From UBA4292 sp002395865 (GTDB taxonomy: Bacteria; Bacillota; Clostridia; Lachnospirales; Lachnospiraceae), in NCBI GenBank assembly GCA_946533395.1, contig CAMNBU010000030.1:1-28129 (forward strand): DNA of 28,129 nucleotides. Direction: 5' to 3'. The translations under genes were made by a program, and so were the position numbers. This document shows, piece after piece, positions 14,960 through 23,108 of the stretch. Each line of letters begins with the position of its first letter. The stretch's first letter is position 1. The notes beneath the pieces are model-generated. The model saw only the letters and a program-made list of their open reading frames with translations. It was not told the origin of the DNA and did not search any database.

Positions 14960-15588
14960 CAGGCGCAGCATCGATCTACAGATTACCGGCGCAGGAGCTG
15001 TACATCTCGCTGTCCGAGACCTACAGGTATCTCGGATACATGAAGGTCGATCCGGACGAAGCCACCGCCGTCATATGCGGCGAGGTTATAAAGGAGCTGG
15101 TCGGTGTCGCAACACCGTTTGCGGCATATAAGTGCTACGATATAAGCACCGATCCTGACACAAATCGTCTCGACCTCGGCTTCTGTGCCATAACCAGCCG
15201 CGACCTCATGAGAAACCTTAACGGATGCTGCCGCATGTATCTCTTCGGTGCCACCATCGGCCCGCGCGTGGACGCGGTCATACACAGATATTCGCGCACC
15301 GACCCTCTGAGGGCTCTAATCGCGCAGGCCGCCGGGGCCATGCTGGTAGAGAGCCTCTGCGACAGTCTGAACAGCCATATAAGGGAAACGGAGGCCGAGG
15401 ACGGCTATTCCGTACGCCCACGCTACTCTCCCGGCTTCGGAGACGTTCCCCTCACATTTCAAAGGGAGATTTTTACAGCTCTGCCGGAGCTTTCCAAAAA
15501 CGGACTCACGCTCTCCGAGAGCTGCCTTATGATGCCGTCGAAATCAGTCACGGCAATGATAGGAGTTAAAGCCAGATATGAAACATGA
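14956..15588 (+). CDS. Stand-alone methionine synthase activation-domain protein
   Basis: This 210-residue protein corresponds to the C-terminal activation domain of MetH, which uses SAM and a reductant to re-methylate inactive cob(II)alamin. It carries RPRYSPGFGDVPL (residues 154-166), the counterpart of the RxxxGY SAM-binding signature, with Phe at the Tyr place. It also has LTLSESCLMMPSKSVTAMIG (184-203), like the LTES-xxMxPxxSVSG motif. It overlaps metF by 4 bp upstream and metH by 11 bp downstream, which fits coupled production of a split enzyme. The linked metH ends after its B12 domain, so this protein probably supplies the missing function in trans. Confidence 0.87.
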   Translation: MTGAASIYRLPAQELYISLSETYRYLGYMKVDPDEATAVICGEVIKELVGVATPFAAYKCYDISTDPDTNRLDLGFCAITSRDLMRNLNGCCRMYLFGATIGPRVDAVIHRYSRTDPLRALIAQAAGAMLVESLCDSLNSHIRETEAEDGYSVRPRYSPGFGDVPLTFQREIFTALPELSKNGLTLSESCLMMPSKSVTAMIGVKARYET

Positions 15589-18076
15589 GATCTTGTCTTA
15601 TCTGAAAGACCGCATACTAATACTCGACGGCGGCGCCGGAAGCGTCCTGCAGGAGCAGGGCTTAAAGCCCGGCGTTCTTCCCGAGACTCTGAACATAGAT
15701 GACCCCGAGCTCATCACCGGGCTCCATCAGGCGTACCTTTACGCAGGCTCGCATGTTGTACTCACCAACACCTTCGGGGCGAATTCACTGAAATTCTCAT
15801 CTGAAGGCGAATACTCGCTCGAGCACATAGTGAAGGCGGGCATCGACTGCGCGCGCGAAGCCGTAAGGCGCATCGAGGCCGGTGAACCTCTGCAGGAGCG
15901 TTACGCAGCGTATTTAAAGGGCTGCCCCCACCTTAAGGGAACACCCGCACGTGACAGGAAGCATTTCGTAGCGCTCGATATCGGTCCCACGGGACATCTG
16001 CTGAAGCCCCTCGGCGATCTGGACTTCGAGGACGCGGTCAATGTATTCAAAAAGACCATTTCCGCGGGAGCTTCATGCGGAGCAGATCTCATATACATCG
16101 AGACAATGAACGACAGCTACGAGGCGAAGGCCGCTCTTCTTGCGGCCAAGGAGGTCTGCGACCTGCCTGTATTCGTCACGACAGTTTTTGACGAGAAAGC
16201 GCGGCTGCTCACGGGTGCGGATCCGGGGGCAGCTGTAGCGATGCTCGAGGGACTGGGTGCCGATGCCATAGGCATGAACTGCTCTCTCGGCCCTGCGCAG
16301 ATGAAGAACATAGTTCCCGAATACGCCTCGTACTCCTCCATCCCGGTGATCGTGAAGCCTAACGCAGGCCTCCCCCACTCTGAGGGCGGCAGGACGGTTT
16401 ACGACGTGGGTCCGGAGGAATTCGCCGAGCATCTTCGCGACATAATAGAAGCAGGCGCTAATATCGTCGGCGGCTGTTGCGGAACGAATCCCGCATTCAT
16501 AAGGCTTCTGGCAAATGTCGCCTCCGAGATGCCCCAGCACCTTCCGGAGGATAAGGGATACAGCGTAATATCGAGCTACACGCACGCCGTATATTTCGAT
16601 AAAAAACCGGTGCTCATCGGCGAGAGGATCAATCCCACGGGCAAAAAGAAGTTCAAGGAAGCTCTCAGAAACCACGACATAGATTACATCATCGGCGAGG
16701 GACTCAAACAGGAGACCGCCGGCACGGATGCGCTCGATGTAAATGTCGGCCTTCCCGAGATCGACGAACCCTCCCTCATGGAGGAGGTCGTCTGCGAGCT
16801 GCAGTCGGTACTCTCGCTTCCTCTTCAGATCGATACGACCAACCCCGAGGCCATGGAGAGAGCCCTGCGCCGCTACAACGGCAAGGCACTCATTAACTCG
16901 GTAAACGGCCGCGAAGATGTGATGAAGACAGTATTTCCACTTGCAAAAAAGTACGGCGGAGTCATCGTATCCCTCACCATTGACGAGTCAGGCATCCCCG
17001 ACACGGCACAGGGGCGCATAGACATAGTCAATAAGATAGTGAGGACTGCCGAGAGCTACGGCATATCGAAGAAGAATCTCATCATCGATCCCCTCGCCAT
17101 GGCAGTAAGCTCCGACGACTATGCGGCCAAGGTGACTCTCGATACCCTTCGCCGCATACACGACGAGCTGGGTATGAAGACCATACTTGGTGTATCGAAT
17201 GTCTCCTTCGGACTTCCCGCAAGGGAGATCGCCACAAGCATCTTCTTCACCATGGCTATGCAGTCGGGGCTGTCGGCCGCCATCATGAACCCCATGTCGG
17301 TGGAGATGAAGAAGGCGTACCACTCCTTCGTGATGCTCTCGGGACTCGATAAGCAGTGCACGGGCTATATCGAATTCGCTACGAATATCCCTGCACCGAC
17401 TGCCGCAGCAGCTCCCGCCGCTTCAACAGCTCCCGCACCGGAGGACGGCGCGGGCGATGACGAGCTCGCAAAGGCAGTCACCAAGGGACTTAAGACCAAA
17501 GCCGAGGAGCTGGCGAGACTTAAGCTGGCGGATACCGATCCACTTGAGATAATTAATAAAAGCCTCATACCCGGACTGGACACTGCGGGTAAGGGCTTTG
17601 AGAAGAAGACAATGTTTCTACCACAGCTGTTAATGAGTGCTGAGGCAGCCAAGGCTGCATTTGCTGTGATAAAGGAGTTCATGGACGCGAAGGGTCTCGG
17701 AGACGCCAAGAAGGGTCCCATCGTGCTCGCCACGGTAAAGGGCGATATACACGATATCGGTAAAAATATAGTCAAAGTGCTGCTTGAGAATTACGGCTAC
17801 GAGGTCATCGATCTGGGGCGCGATGTTCCCCCTGAAGTGATAGTTGAGACGGTCGTAGAGAAGAATATAAAGCTCGTGGGTCTCAGCGCGCTTATGACCA
17901 CTACCGTTCCTTCGATGGATGAGACGATAAAGCTCCTGAGACCTGTGGCACCCGACTGCAAGGTATGCGTGGGCGGAGCGGTGCTCACCCCAGAGTACGC
18001 GCAGATGGTGGGTGCAGACAGATACTGCAAGGACGCGATGGAGACCGTGGGGTACGCTAAGGAGATATTCGGTTAA
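15578..18076 (+). CDS. metH: Cobalamin-dependent methionine synthase lacking the activation domain
   Basis: This enzyme transfers methyl from methyl-THF to homocysteine through cobalamin. The 832-residue product has four domains. The homocysteine domain (1-310) has zinc ligands at GMNCS (Cys 235) and VGGCCG (Cys 300, 301). The pterin domain (about 340-600) has IGERINPTGKKKFKEAL. An Ala/Pro-rich linker (604-625) leads to the B12 cap (about 630-705) and the Rossmann domain (712-832) with GDIHDIGKN, where His 725 is the lower cobalt ligand. Full-length E. coli MetH is about 1,227 residues; the shortfall is the activation domain, encoded by the preceding gene. Its ATG overlaps that gene by 11 bp. 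Confidence 0.95.
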   Translation: MKHEILSYLKDRILILDGGAGSVLQEQGLKPGVLPETLNIDDPELITGLHQAYLYAGSHVVLTNTFGANSLKFSSEGEYSLEHIVKAGIDCAREAVRRIEAGEPLQERYAAYLKGCPHLKGTPARDRKHFVALDIGPTGHLLKPLGDLDFEDAVNVFKKTISAGASCGADLIYIETMNDSYEAKAALLAAKEVCDLPVFVTTVFDEKARLLTGADPGAAVAMLEGLGADAIGMNCSLGPAQMKNIVPEYASYSSIPVIVKPNAGLPHSEGGRTVYDVGPEEFAEHLRDIIEAGANIVGGCCGTNPAFIRLLANVASEMPQHLPEDKGYSVISSYTHAVYFDKKPVLIGERINPTGKKKFKEALRNHDIDYIIGEGLKQETAGTDALDVNVGLPEIDEPSLMEEVVCELQSVLSLPLQIDTTNPEAMERALRRYNGKALINSVNGREDVMKTVFPLAKKYGGVIVSLTIDESGIPDTAQGRIDIVNKIVRTAESYGISKKNLIIDPLAMAVSSDDYAAKVTLDTLRRIHDELGMKTILGVSNVSFGLPAREIATSIFFTMAMQSGLSAAIMNPMSVEMKKAYHSFVMLSGLDKQCTGYIEFATNIPAPTAAAAPAASTAPAPEDGAGDDELAKAVTKGLKTKAEELARLKLADTDPLEIINKSLIPGLDTAGKGFEKKTMFLPQLLMSAEAAKAAFAVIKEFMDAKGLGDAKKGPIVLATVKGDIHDIGKNIVKVLLENYGYEVIDLGRDVPPEVIVETVVEKNIKLVGLSALMTTTVPSMDETIKLLRPVAPDCKVCVGGAVLTPEYAQMVGADRYCKDAMETVGYAKEIFG

Positions 18077-18124
18077 GAGCCGACTACCCCTCCTCAGGCA
18101 GTTTTTGATCATACGAATATCAAC

Positions 18125-18153
18125 GAAAAGGACCGGGCGAAGCCCGGTCCTTG
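18125..18153. terminator. Bidirectional terminator between metH and the sugar-binding protein gene
   Basis: A perfect 9-bp stem (GGACCGGGC at 18130-18138 and its complement at 18142-18150) has a GAA loop. It is followed by TTTTCG on the minus strand and by TTGATATT on the plus strand. It separates two convergent units and suits the minus strand better. Confidence 0.8.
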
Positions 18154-18171
18154 ATATTACTGTTTGATTGA

Positions 18172-19941
18172 TCACTCGGTCATGAGGATCTCGATCTCAT
18201 GGCGGGCATCAGCCTCTTTCTGAGTGTACTCCATGCAGCCTGCATAGTTGAATGACTCTGCGTCTGCCACCATCTGAGCGAAGAGCTTCTCGAACTCCTC
18301 ATCTGTCTTGGCGTATACACATCTCCATGTACCGGTCTTAACTGTATCGGTAACCGAATTCCAGTTGGTGAAGAGAGGATCCTTCTTGCCGGGCTTTGTG
18401 GACTGAACACCTGTTGCAGGAGCTACTACTGAGTTCTGCCAGTGAAGCAGGAAGTTGGAGGGGAGTGTCTCACCTGAGTACTCTCTCCATGCTGCCTCAA
18501 CATCGCAGCAAGGGCCGGTCATCATAAGATCCCAGTTCTTGTAGTCAAATACCTGTCCGAGCGGATCTCCGGGTATGAGTGAGCCTTTGTCCCAGACGCT
18601 GCTGTTTACCTGGAAGCTGCCGTTCTCGTAATCGACATTGGTACCGTTGTAGTTAATGATGGTTCCTCTTCTGTCATCCTGTGCCTGAATACCGAGCTCG
18701 GTAAGATAGAGCTGACCCTTCTCGTTGTAATCCCATGTAAGGCCCTTGGGACCCCAGAAGTATGTAAGTGCGCCTTCAGGAGTTGCGAGCCAGTTGATGA
18801 TGCTCATGCAGAGCTCGGGATACTTGGTCTTGGAGCCGATAGCCCAGTCATAACCTGTACCACCTGTCTGAGAAGCCTCATAGATGATGGGTGTAGCTTC
18901 TGTAGGAATAAGAGGGCACATCATCTTGTTCTGATCTGTGTGCTCCTTTGTGTTGTAGATATCGCCGCCTGCGTAGTTGAAGATGGAGAAGAAGCATCCG
19001 CCTGCCTTCATCTTCTCAGTCATCTTAGCGTAATCCTGTGTCTGAGAGTTGGGATCGATAAGATTGTTCTGATAGAGCTTGTTGATGAACTTGAGCGATG
19101 TGTAGTAAGGTCCGTTGGGCTCGAGAGCGCCGTGCATCTCGCCTGTTCTCACATCGTAAAGGCCGATACCGAACTCATCATATCCATAGTAAGCTGTAGC
19201 GAAGGCCTTAACGTACATTACCATGTTGCCGTCCCAGTCGGGCCACATGGACAGAGCGTATGTCTCCTTGCCGTTCTCATCGGTAGGACAGATAGCCTTC
19301 ATATCGATCATCAGCTGAAGATAATCGTCAAGGTTCTTGATCTCCGGCTTTCCGAGCTGCTCATAGAGATCCCATCTGGTGTCCCATGTGTAGAGTAGAC
19401 CATCGGAACCCGGGCTGCCCTCAGAACAGACTTTTCCGTTGAAGCCGTAGCATGTACCGCCGTTGAGCTCCTTGTTGTAGTCAAGAGCAGCCTTCAAGTT
19501 CTCCTTGAGATAAGGTCCATAGTTGTCGAGGAGATTATCCTTGTTCCAGTTGAGCAGAAGACCCTGCTTGATACACTGATCGTAATCATCTCCTCTCGAA
19601 CCGAATACGACGATATCTCCGAGGTTGCCCTCAGCCATACGTGTAGCCAGAGCGCCGGCCGTATCCTGGATCATGTTCAGCTTAACATTGAACTTCTCAA
19701 GGAAAATCTGTCCCGACCATCCCATCTGGATGCCTGAGTAGTTAGCGACCTGCGAGAACACGTCAAGCGTGACTGTGTCTTCAGGTGCCGGAACAGAAGC
19801 AGCCTGCTGGCTGTCCTGAGTCGAGCCGGGATTAGCCGTAGTGGTCTCATTGTTGTCACCACCGCTCGAGCAACCGGCCATTGCACTTGCAGCCATAACG
19901 GCACTGAGTCCGAGAGCTGCAAATCTCTGTGATTTCTTCAT
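18172..19941 (-). CDS. Extracellular sugar-binding lipoprotein of an ABC importer
   Basis: This is a lipid-anchored solute-binding protein of 589 residues that captures an oligosaccharide outside the cell. The signal peptide ends in a lipobox AMAGC with the lipidated Cys at 24, followed by a flexible Asp/Asn/Thr-rich tether (about 25-55). The mature part has the long family 1-type layout seen with LplBC/YtcQ systems, including LDVFSQVANYSGIQ, MAEGNLGDIVVFGSRGDDYD and ALSMWPDWDGN. It is rich in aromatic residues, as usual for sugar clefts. It is the last gene of the transport operon, 14 bp after the second permease. The divergent GH95 enzyme suggests an L-fucosyl or L-galactosyl oligosaccharide ligand, which is inference. 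Confidence 0.88.
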   Translation of the reverse strand: MKKSQRFAALGLSAVMAASAMAGCSSGGDNNETTTANPGSTQDSQQAASVPAPEDTVTLDVFSQVANYSGIQMGWSGQIFLEKFNVKLNMIQDTAGALATRMAEGNLGDIVVFGSRGDDYDQCIKQGLLLNWNKDNLLDNYGPYLKENLKAALDYNKELNGGTCYGFNGKVCSEGSPGSDGLLYTWDTRWDLYEQLGKPEIKNLDDYLQLMIDMKAICPTDENGKETYALSMWPDWDGNMVMYVKAFATAYYGYDEFGIGLYDVRTGEMHGALEPNGPYYTSLKFINKLYQNNLIDPNSQTQDYAKMTEKMKAGGCFFSIFNYAGGDIYNTKEHTDQNKMMCPLIPTEATPIIYEASQTGGTGYDWAIGSKTKYPELCMSIINWLATPEGALTYFWGPKGLTWDYNEKGQLYLTELGIQAQDDRRGTIINYNGTNVDYENGSFQVNSSVWDKGSLIPGDPLGQVFDYKNWDLMMTGPCCDVEAAWREYSGETLPSNFLLHWQNSVVAPATGVQSTKPGKKDPLFTNWNSVTDTVKTGTWRCVYAKTDEEFEKLFAQMVADAESFNYAGCMEYTQKEADARHEIEILMTE

Positions 19942-19955
19942 AACTTCCTCCTTTA

Positions 19956-20915
19956 TTAACCCTTAACCGCTCCAAGCATGATGCCTGAAGTAAAATATCT
20001 CTGCATGAAAGGGTACACCAGAAGAATAGGGATTATGGTAACCATACTTATGGTGTACTGAACTATGGTGGATGATGTCACCTGATCGGGTGAACCGCCC
20101 TGTTTTACCTGAGCCTGCAATGCCGCCGTCTGCTGCAATGTGTTATACAGCAAGTGCTGTAAGGTCCTGTACTTCTCTGCGCTTGAATCTCTCATGAGCA
20201 TAAGGGAGTCGGTAAATGAGTTCCAGTTACCAACCGCGCCGAAGATGGCGATGGTCGCAAGTATGGGTGTACACAGAGGCCATACGATCTTTCTGAACAC
20301 TGTCATATAGCTTGCACCGTCGATGAATGCGCTCTCCTCGAGCTCGCCGGGTATCGACTCGATGTAGGTCTTTACAAGGATGATATTGTAAGGAGCCACG
20401 ATACCGGGGATGATGTATGCGAGATAGTTGTTTGTAAGACCAAGCAGTCTCATGTTCATGTACCACGGAATAGTACCTGCGTTGAAGTACATGGTGATGA
20501 TCATGAATCTGTACCAGAACCTTCTGTTCCACATCTTCTCCTGTGTTACAAGGAAGCCGATGAAGCCGGATGCCAGAACCATCAGAGTCGTAGCTATTAT
20601 GGAACGGCTGACAGTAACGGCAAACGCCTGGAATATCTTCTTCTCCGTGAGGATGGAAGAATAGTTGTCAAAATGAATCCCCTTGGGGATAAACTGTATT
20701 GCGCCTCTTACAACGAGTGAGTTATCTGAGATCGTGTTGATGAACAGATAATAGAAGGGGAATATACAGCTGATTGTGAAAAGAGCAAATACGACGTAGG
20801 TTATAGACTCGAATACGATGTCGCCTGTAGAACGGCGGAACCCTGTCTTGACCTTCTTTTTGTCTTCTTTTCTAAGCTCTTCTCCGGTAATGCCGGTGTT
20901 ATCTTCGAATGCCAT
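19956..20915 (-). CDS. ABC sugar importer permease, YtcP/LplC-like
   Basis: This 319-residue inner-membrane permease belongs to the carbohydrate uptake (CUT1) type. It has about six membrane helices after a 35-residue cytoplasmic N-terminus rich in Lys and Glu. Recognisable features are FTISCIFPFYYLFINTIS near the start, and the EAA-type coupling loop LEESAFIDGASYMTVFRKIV, which contacts the ATPase. A C-terminal end FMQRYFTSGIMLGAVKG is typical of LplC-like proteins. It starts 12 bp after the larger permease gene and pairs with it. No ATP-binding subunit lies in the operon, so a shared MsmK/UgpC-type ATPase encoded elsewhere is presumably used. Confidence 0.93.
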   Translation of the reverse strand: MAFEDNTGITGEELRKEDKKKVKTGFRRSTGDIVFESITYVVFALFTISCIFPFYYLFINTISDNSLVVRGAIQFIPKGIHFDNYSSILTEKKIFQAFAVTVSRSIIATTLMVLASGFIGFLVTQEKMWNRRFWYRFMIITMYFNAGTIPWYMNMRLLGLTNNYLAYIIPGIVAPYNIILVKTYIESIPGELEESAFIDGASYMTVFRKIVWPLCTPILATIAIFGAVGNWNSFTDSLMLMRDSSAEKYRTLQHLLYNTLQQTAALQAQVKQGGSPDQVTSSTIVQYTISMVTIIPILLVYPFMQRYFTSGIMLGAVKG

Positions 20916-20927
20916 TGTCCCACCTCC

Positions 20928-22823
20928 TTATACGATACCGTCGCCGCGGATAGCCTTTGCTGCAGAATTAGCCGCGAAGAACAGGATGATACTTACGATC
21001 GATTTACCCATACCGACAACCGTCGAGAACGGTATCTGGTTGTCCACGATACCGAGGTTGTACACATACAGGTCGAGGACATTCAGAGCTTCCTCTGTCT
21101 GCGGGTTCGAGAATACGAGGTACTGATCCATACCGTTTGAAAGGATACCCGCTATGGACATGACGAGCATGACCACGTATGTCGGAAGAAGTCCGGGAAG
21201 TGTAATGTGCCACATTCTCTGGAATCTGTCGGCACCGTCGATGGAAGCCGCCTCATAGAGCTGCTGGTCGATACCTGCGATACCGGAGATGTAGATGATG
21301 GCGCTCCAGCCCACGCCCTTCCATGTTCCCCACAGAAGCATCTTGATCCAGAGGAAGCCCGACTCAGCCAGATGATCCTGGATACCGCCGAAGATCTGGT
21401 TGAACAGACCGTCGCTGGTGAAGATGGGGAATGCTATGGCGTAAACAAGGACCCATGAAATGAAGTTCGGTATGGTCGAGAACGTCGTAACGAACTTCTT
21501 GAACTTGTTGCTTCTGAGCTCGTTGAGGAAGATCGCGAATACCATGGGCAGCCAGCTGGTCGCAAGACCGAGGGCCGACATGACGAGCGTGTTCCTCATA
21601 ACGATCATGAACTGCTTGATATAAGCTCCGTTCTGGAACAGAAGCTTGAAATACTTTAATCCCGCGAACTCCCTGAACTCCAGATCGTCATAGAAAGCAT
21701 AGCGCCAGCCGTACAGAGGCAGGTATGAGAATGCTGCTATGAGAAGCAGGAAGGGAAGGAACATAAGGAACAGCTGATACTGAGAGTCGATGTAATATCC
21801 CTCTCTGGGGTCGAGATGTCCGAGCGTAAAGAACACTGCTATGGAAAGGACCACGAGCAGAGCGCATGCGATGAAATACGCAGTCAGAACGCCGGGATAC
21901 TTCCACTCGATGGGATTGTCCACCTTACCGTCGTATACGGAGATCTCTGAATTCTCGGAGATGCCGTCGCAGATAAGTGTAAGGATAAGGTCGCCGGCTG
22001 CGATGGTGGAGAACTCTCCGCTCTCGCCGAGCGTCTCGTCCTGTACGAGCTGTCCGTCCTTTACAACATAGTTATCCGGTGAGATGTAGAGATAACCGTC
22101 CTCGAAAGCGACATTATACTTATAGCTCTCAAGGTCCTTAACAACACGGATGGATACCCACTTATTGATATAGATAACGCTGTCGGCACTTGCGCCCTCG
22201 TCAGCCTTTATCTTGAGAGCCCATCCGGTGATGCTCTTGCCGGAGTTGTTGTTGATCTTTACGTTGAATACATTTGCGTCCGTAGCCTTGTGGCCTTCGG
22301 GCATCTTGGTAGTCTTATCGGTCTCGTTCGCAAGAACCACATCATAAGAGCCCTGACTCTGGCTCTCCTCGTCGATGAGAATGGTCTTCTTCTCAACATT
22401 GCCTACGAAGCTGTTGATCATGAGCGCACCGATCAGAATGAAGATCGCGCCGCCGGTGATGATAAGAGTTGCAAGTCTCTTCATGTGCTTGCTTCCGAGC
22501 GAAACGCACGCACCCGCTCCGGCAGCAATTATACCGAGGAAGATGAAAATACTTCCGGCTCTTAAAATACCGAAGCTTGAAGAATCAAGAAAGCCCTTGG
22601 CGATACCCACTTCGATGTTGGCATTGCGGATTCCTCCGCTTGTTATCGCCGCTGTAAAAAGAGATGTAGTGTTCGTCGTCCTGTTGCCGTCAACTACCGT
22701 GAATATATAGGTAGGGTTGAAGGCAGCGAAGAACATGGAACACACCATGAGAAGAATGAAGACTCTGAGGACTATGAGTATATAGTCCGCAGCCCCTCTT
22801 TTCACGGTTACCTTTTTGTCCAT
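20928..22823 (-). CDS. ABC sugar importer permease (LplB-like) with an extra N-terminal membrane/ectodomain
   Basis: This 631-residue permease is about twice the ~310 residues usual for LplB/UgpA-type proteins. The C-terminal half (about 345-631) is the normal permease, with LPLYGWRYAF and the coupling loop YEAASIDGADRFQRMWHITL (523-542). The first 340 residues are extra. They comprise helices at about 13-35, 89-110 and 115-141, a soluble block at 142-310, then a helix at 311-335. With the N-terminus inside, this block lies outside the cell. It contains VFNVKINNNSGKSITGWALK (185-204), resembling the first strands of cellulose-binding CBM2/CBM3 modules. It heads the transport operon. The ectodomain may hold substrate or brace the binding protein; this is inference. 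Confidence 0.85.
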   Translation of the reverse strand: MDKKVTVKRGAADYILIVLRVFILLMVCSMFFAAFNPTYIFTVVDGNRTTNTTSLFTAAITSGGIRNANIEVGIAKGFLDSSSFGILRAGSIFIFLGIIAAGAGACVSLGSKHMKRLATLIITGGAIFILIGALMINSFVGNVEKKTILIDEESQSQGSYDVVLANETDKTTKMPEGHKATDANVFNVKINNNSGKSITGWALKIKADEGASADSVIYINKWVSIRVVKDLESYKYNVAFEDGYLYISPDNYVVKDGQLVQDETLGESGEFSTIAAGDLILTLICDGISENSEISVYDGKVDNPIEWKYPGVLTAYFIACALLVVLSIAVFFTLGHLDPREGYYIDSQYQLFLMFLPFLLLIAAFSYLPLYGWRYAFYDDLEFREFAGLKYFKLLFQNGAYIKQFMIVMRNTLVMSALGLATSWLPMVFAIFLNELRSNKFKKFVTTFSTIPNFISWVLVYAIAFPIFTSDGLFNQIFGGIQDHLAESGFLWIKMLLWGTWKGVGWSAIIYISGIAGIDQQLYEAASIDGADRFQRMWHITLPGLLPTYVVMLVMSIAGILSNGMDQYLVFSNPQTEEALNVLDLYVYNLGIVDNQIPFSTVVGMGKSIVSIILFFAANSAAKAIRGDGIV

Positions 22824-23108
22824 AAAAAGTCCTCCTGTGACATCCCGCAGGGACTATCCCTGCTGTTAAAATTTGGCGCAGATACCCCTTGCGCAGAATC
22901 GTGTTAAAATACATTATATATAAAAACCCTCAACAAAAATACCTTATTTTTTGCATTTATTTTTCATCAAATATTTCATATACACTGTTTTTTCACTGTT
23001 TTATGAAGATTTCATAAATCACGAAAGCTGTGATTGCCTTTGGCTGTTTATCATGGTATTATCATTGGCAGAAATTCTGATAAAAATCAGGTAAATGAGG
23101 GAGTTCAA
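22824..23108. promoter_or_regulatory. Divergent control region of importer and GH95 gene
   Basis: This 285-bp AT-rich region serves both directions. On the plus side, TTGCCT (23034-23039), 17 bp, and TATTAT (23057-23062) form a promoter 47 bp before the GH95 ATG. Two abutting palindromes lie just upstream: TTATGAA-GAT-TTCATAA (23001-23017) and AATCAC-N7-GTGATT (23017-23035), the second touching the -35. CACTGTTTT also occurs twice near 22983-23001. On the minus side TATAAT near 22910-22920 is a likely -10 without a clear -35. I saw no clear CcpA cre site. Confidence 0.65.
23001..23035 (+). promoter_or_regulatory. Two abutting palindromic operator candidates
   Basis: The first is a perfect 7-bp-arm inverted repeat with a 3-bp centre (23001-23017). 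The second has 6-bp arms and a 7-bp centre (23017-23035) and runs into the -35 box of the GH95 promoter. The placement fits a repressor, or an activator touching the -35. No regulator gene lies in the locus to match to them. Confidence 0.5.
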
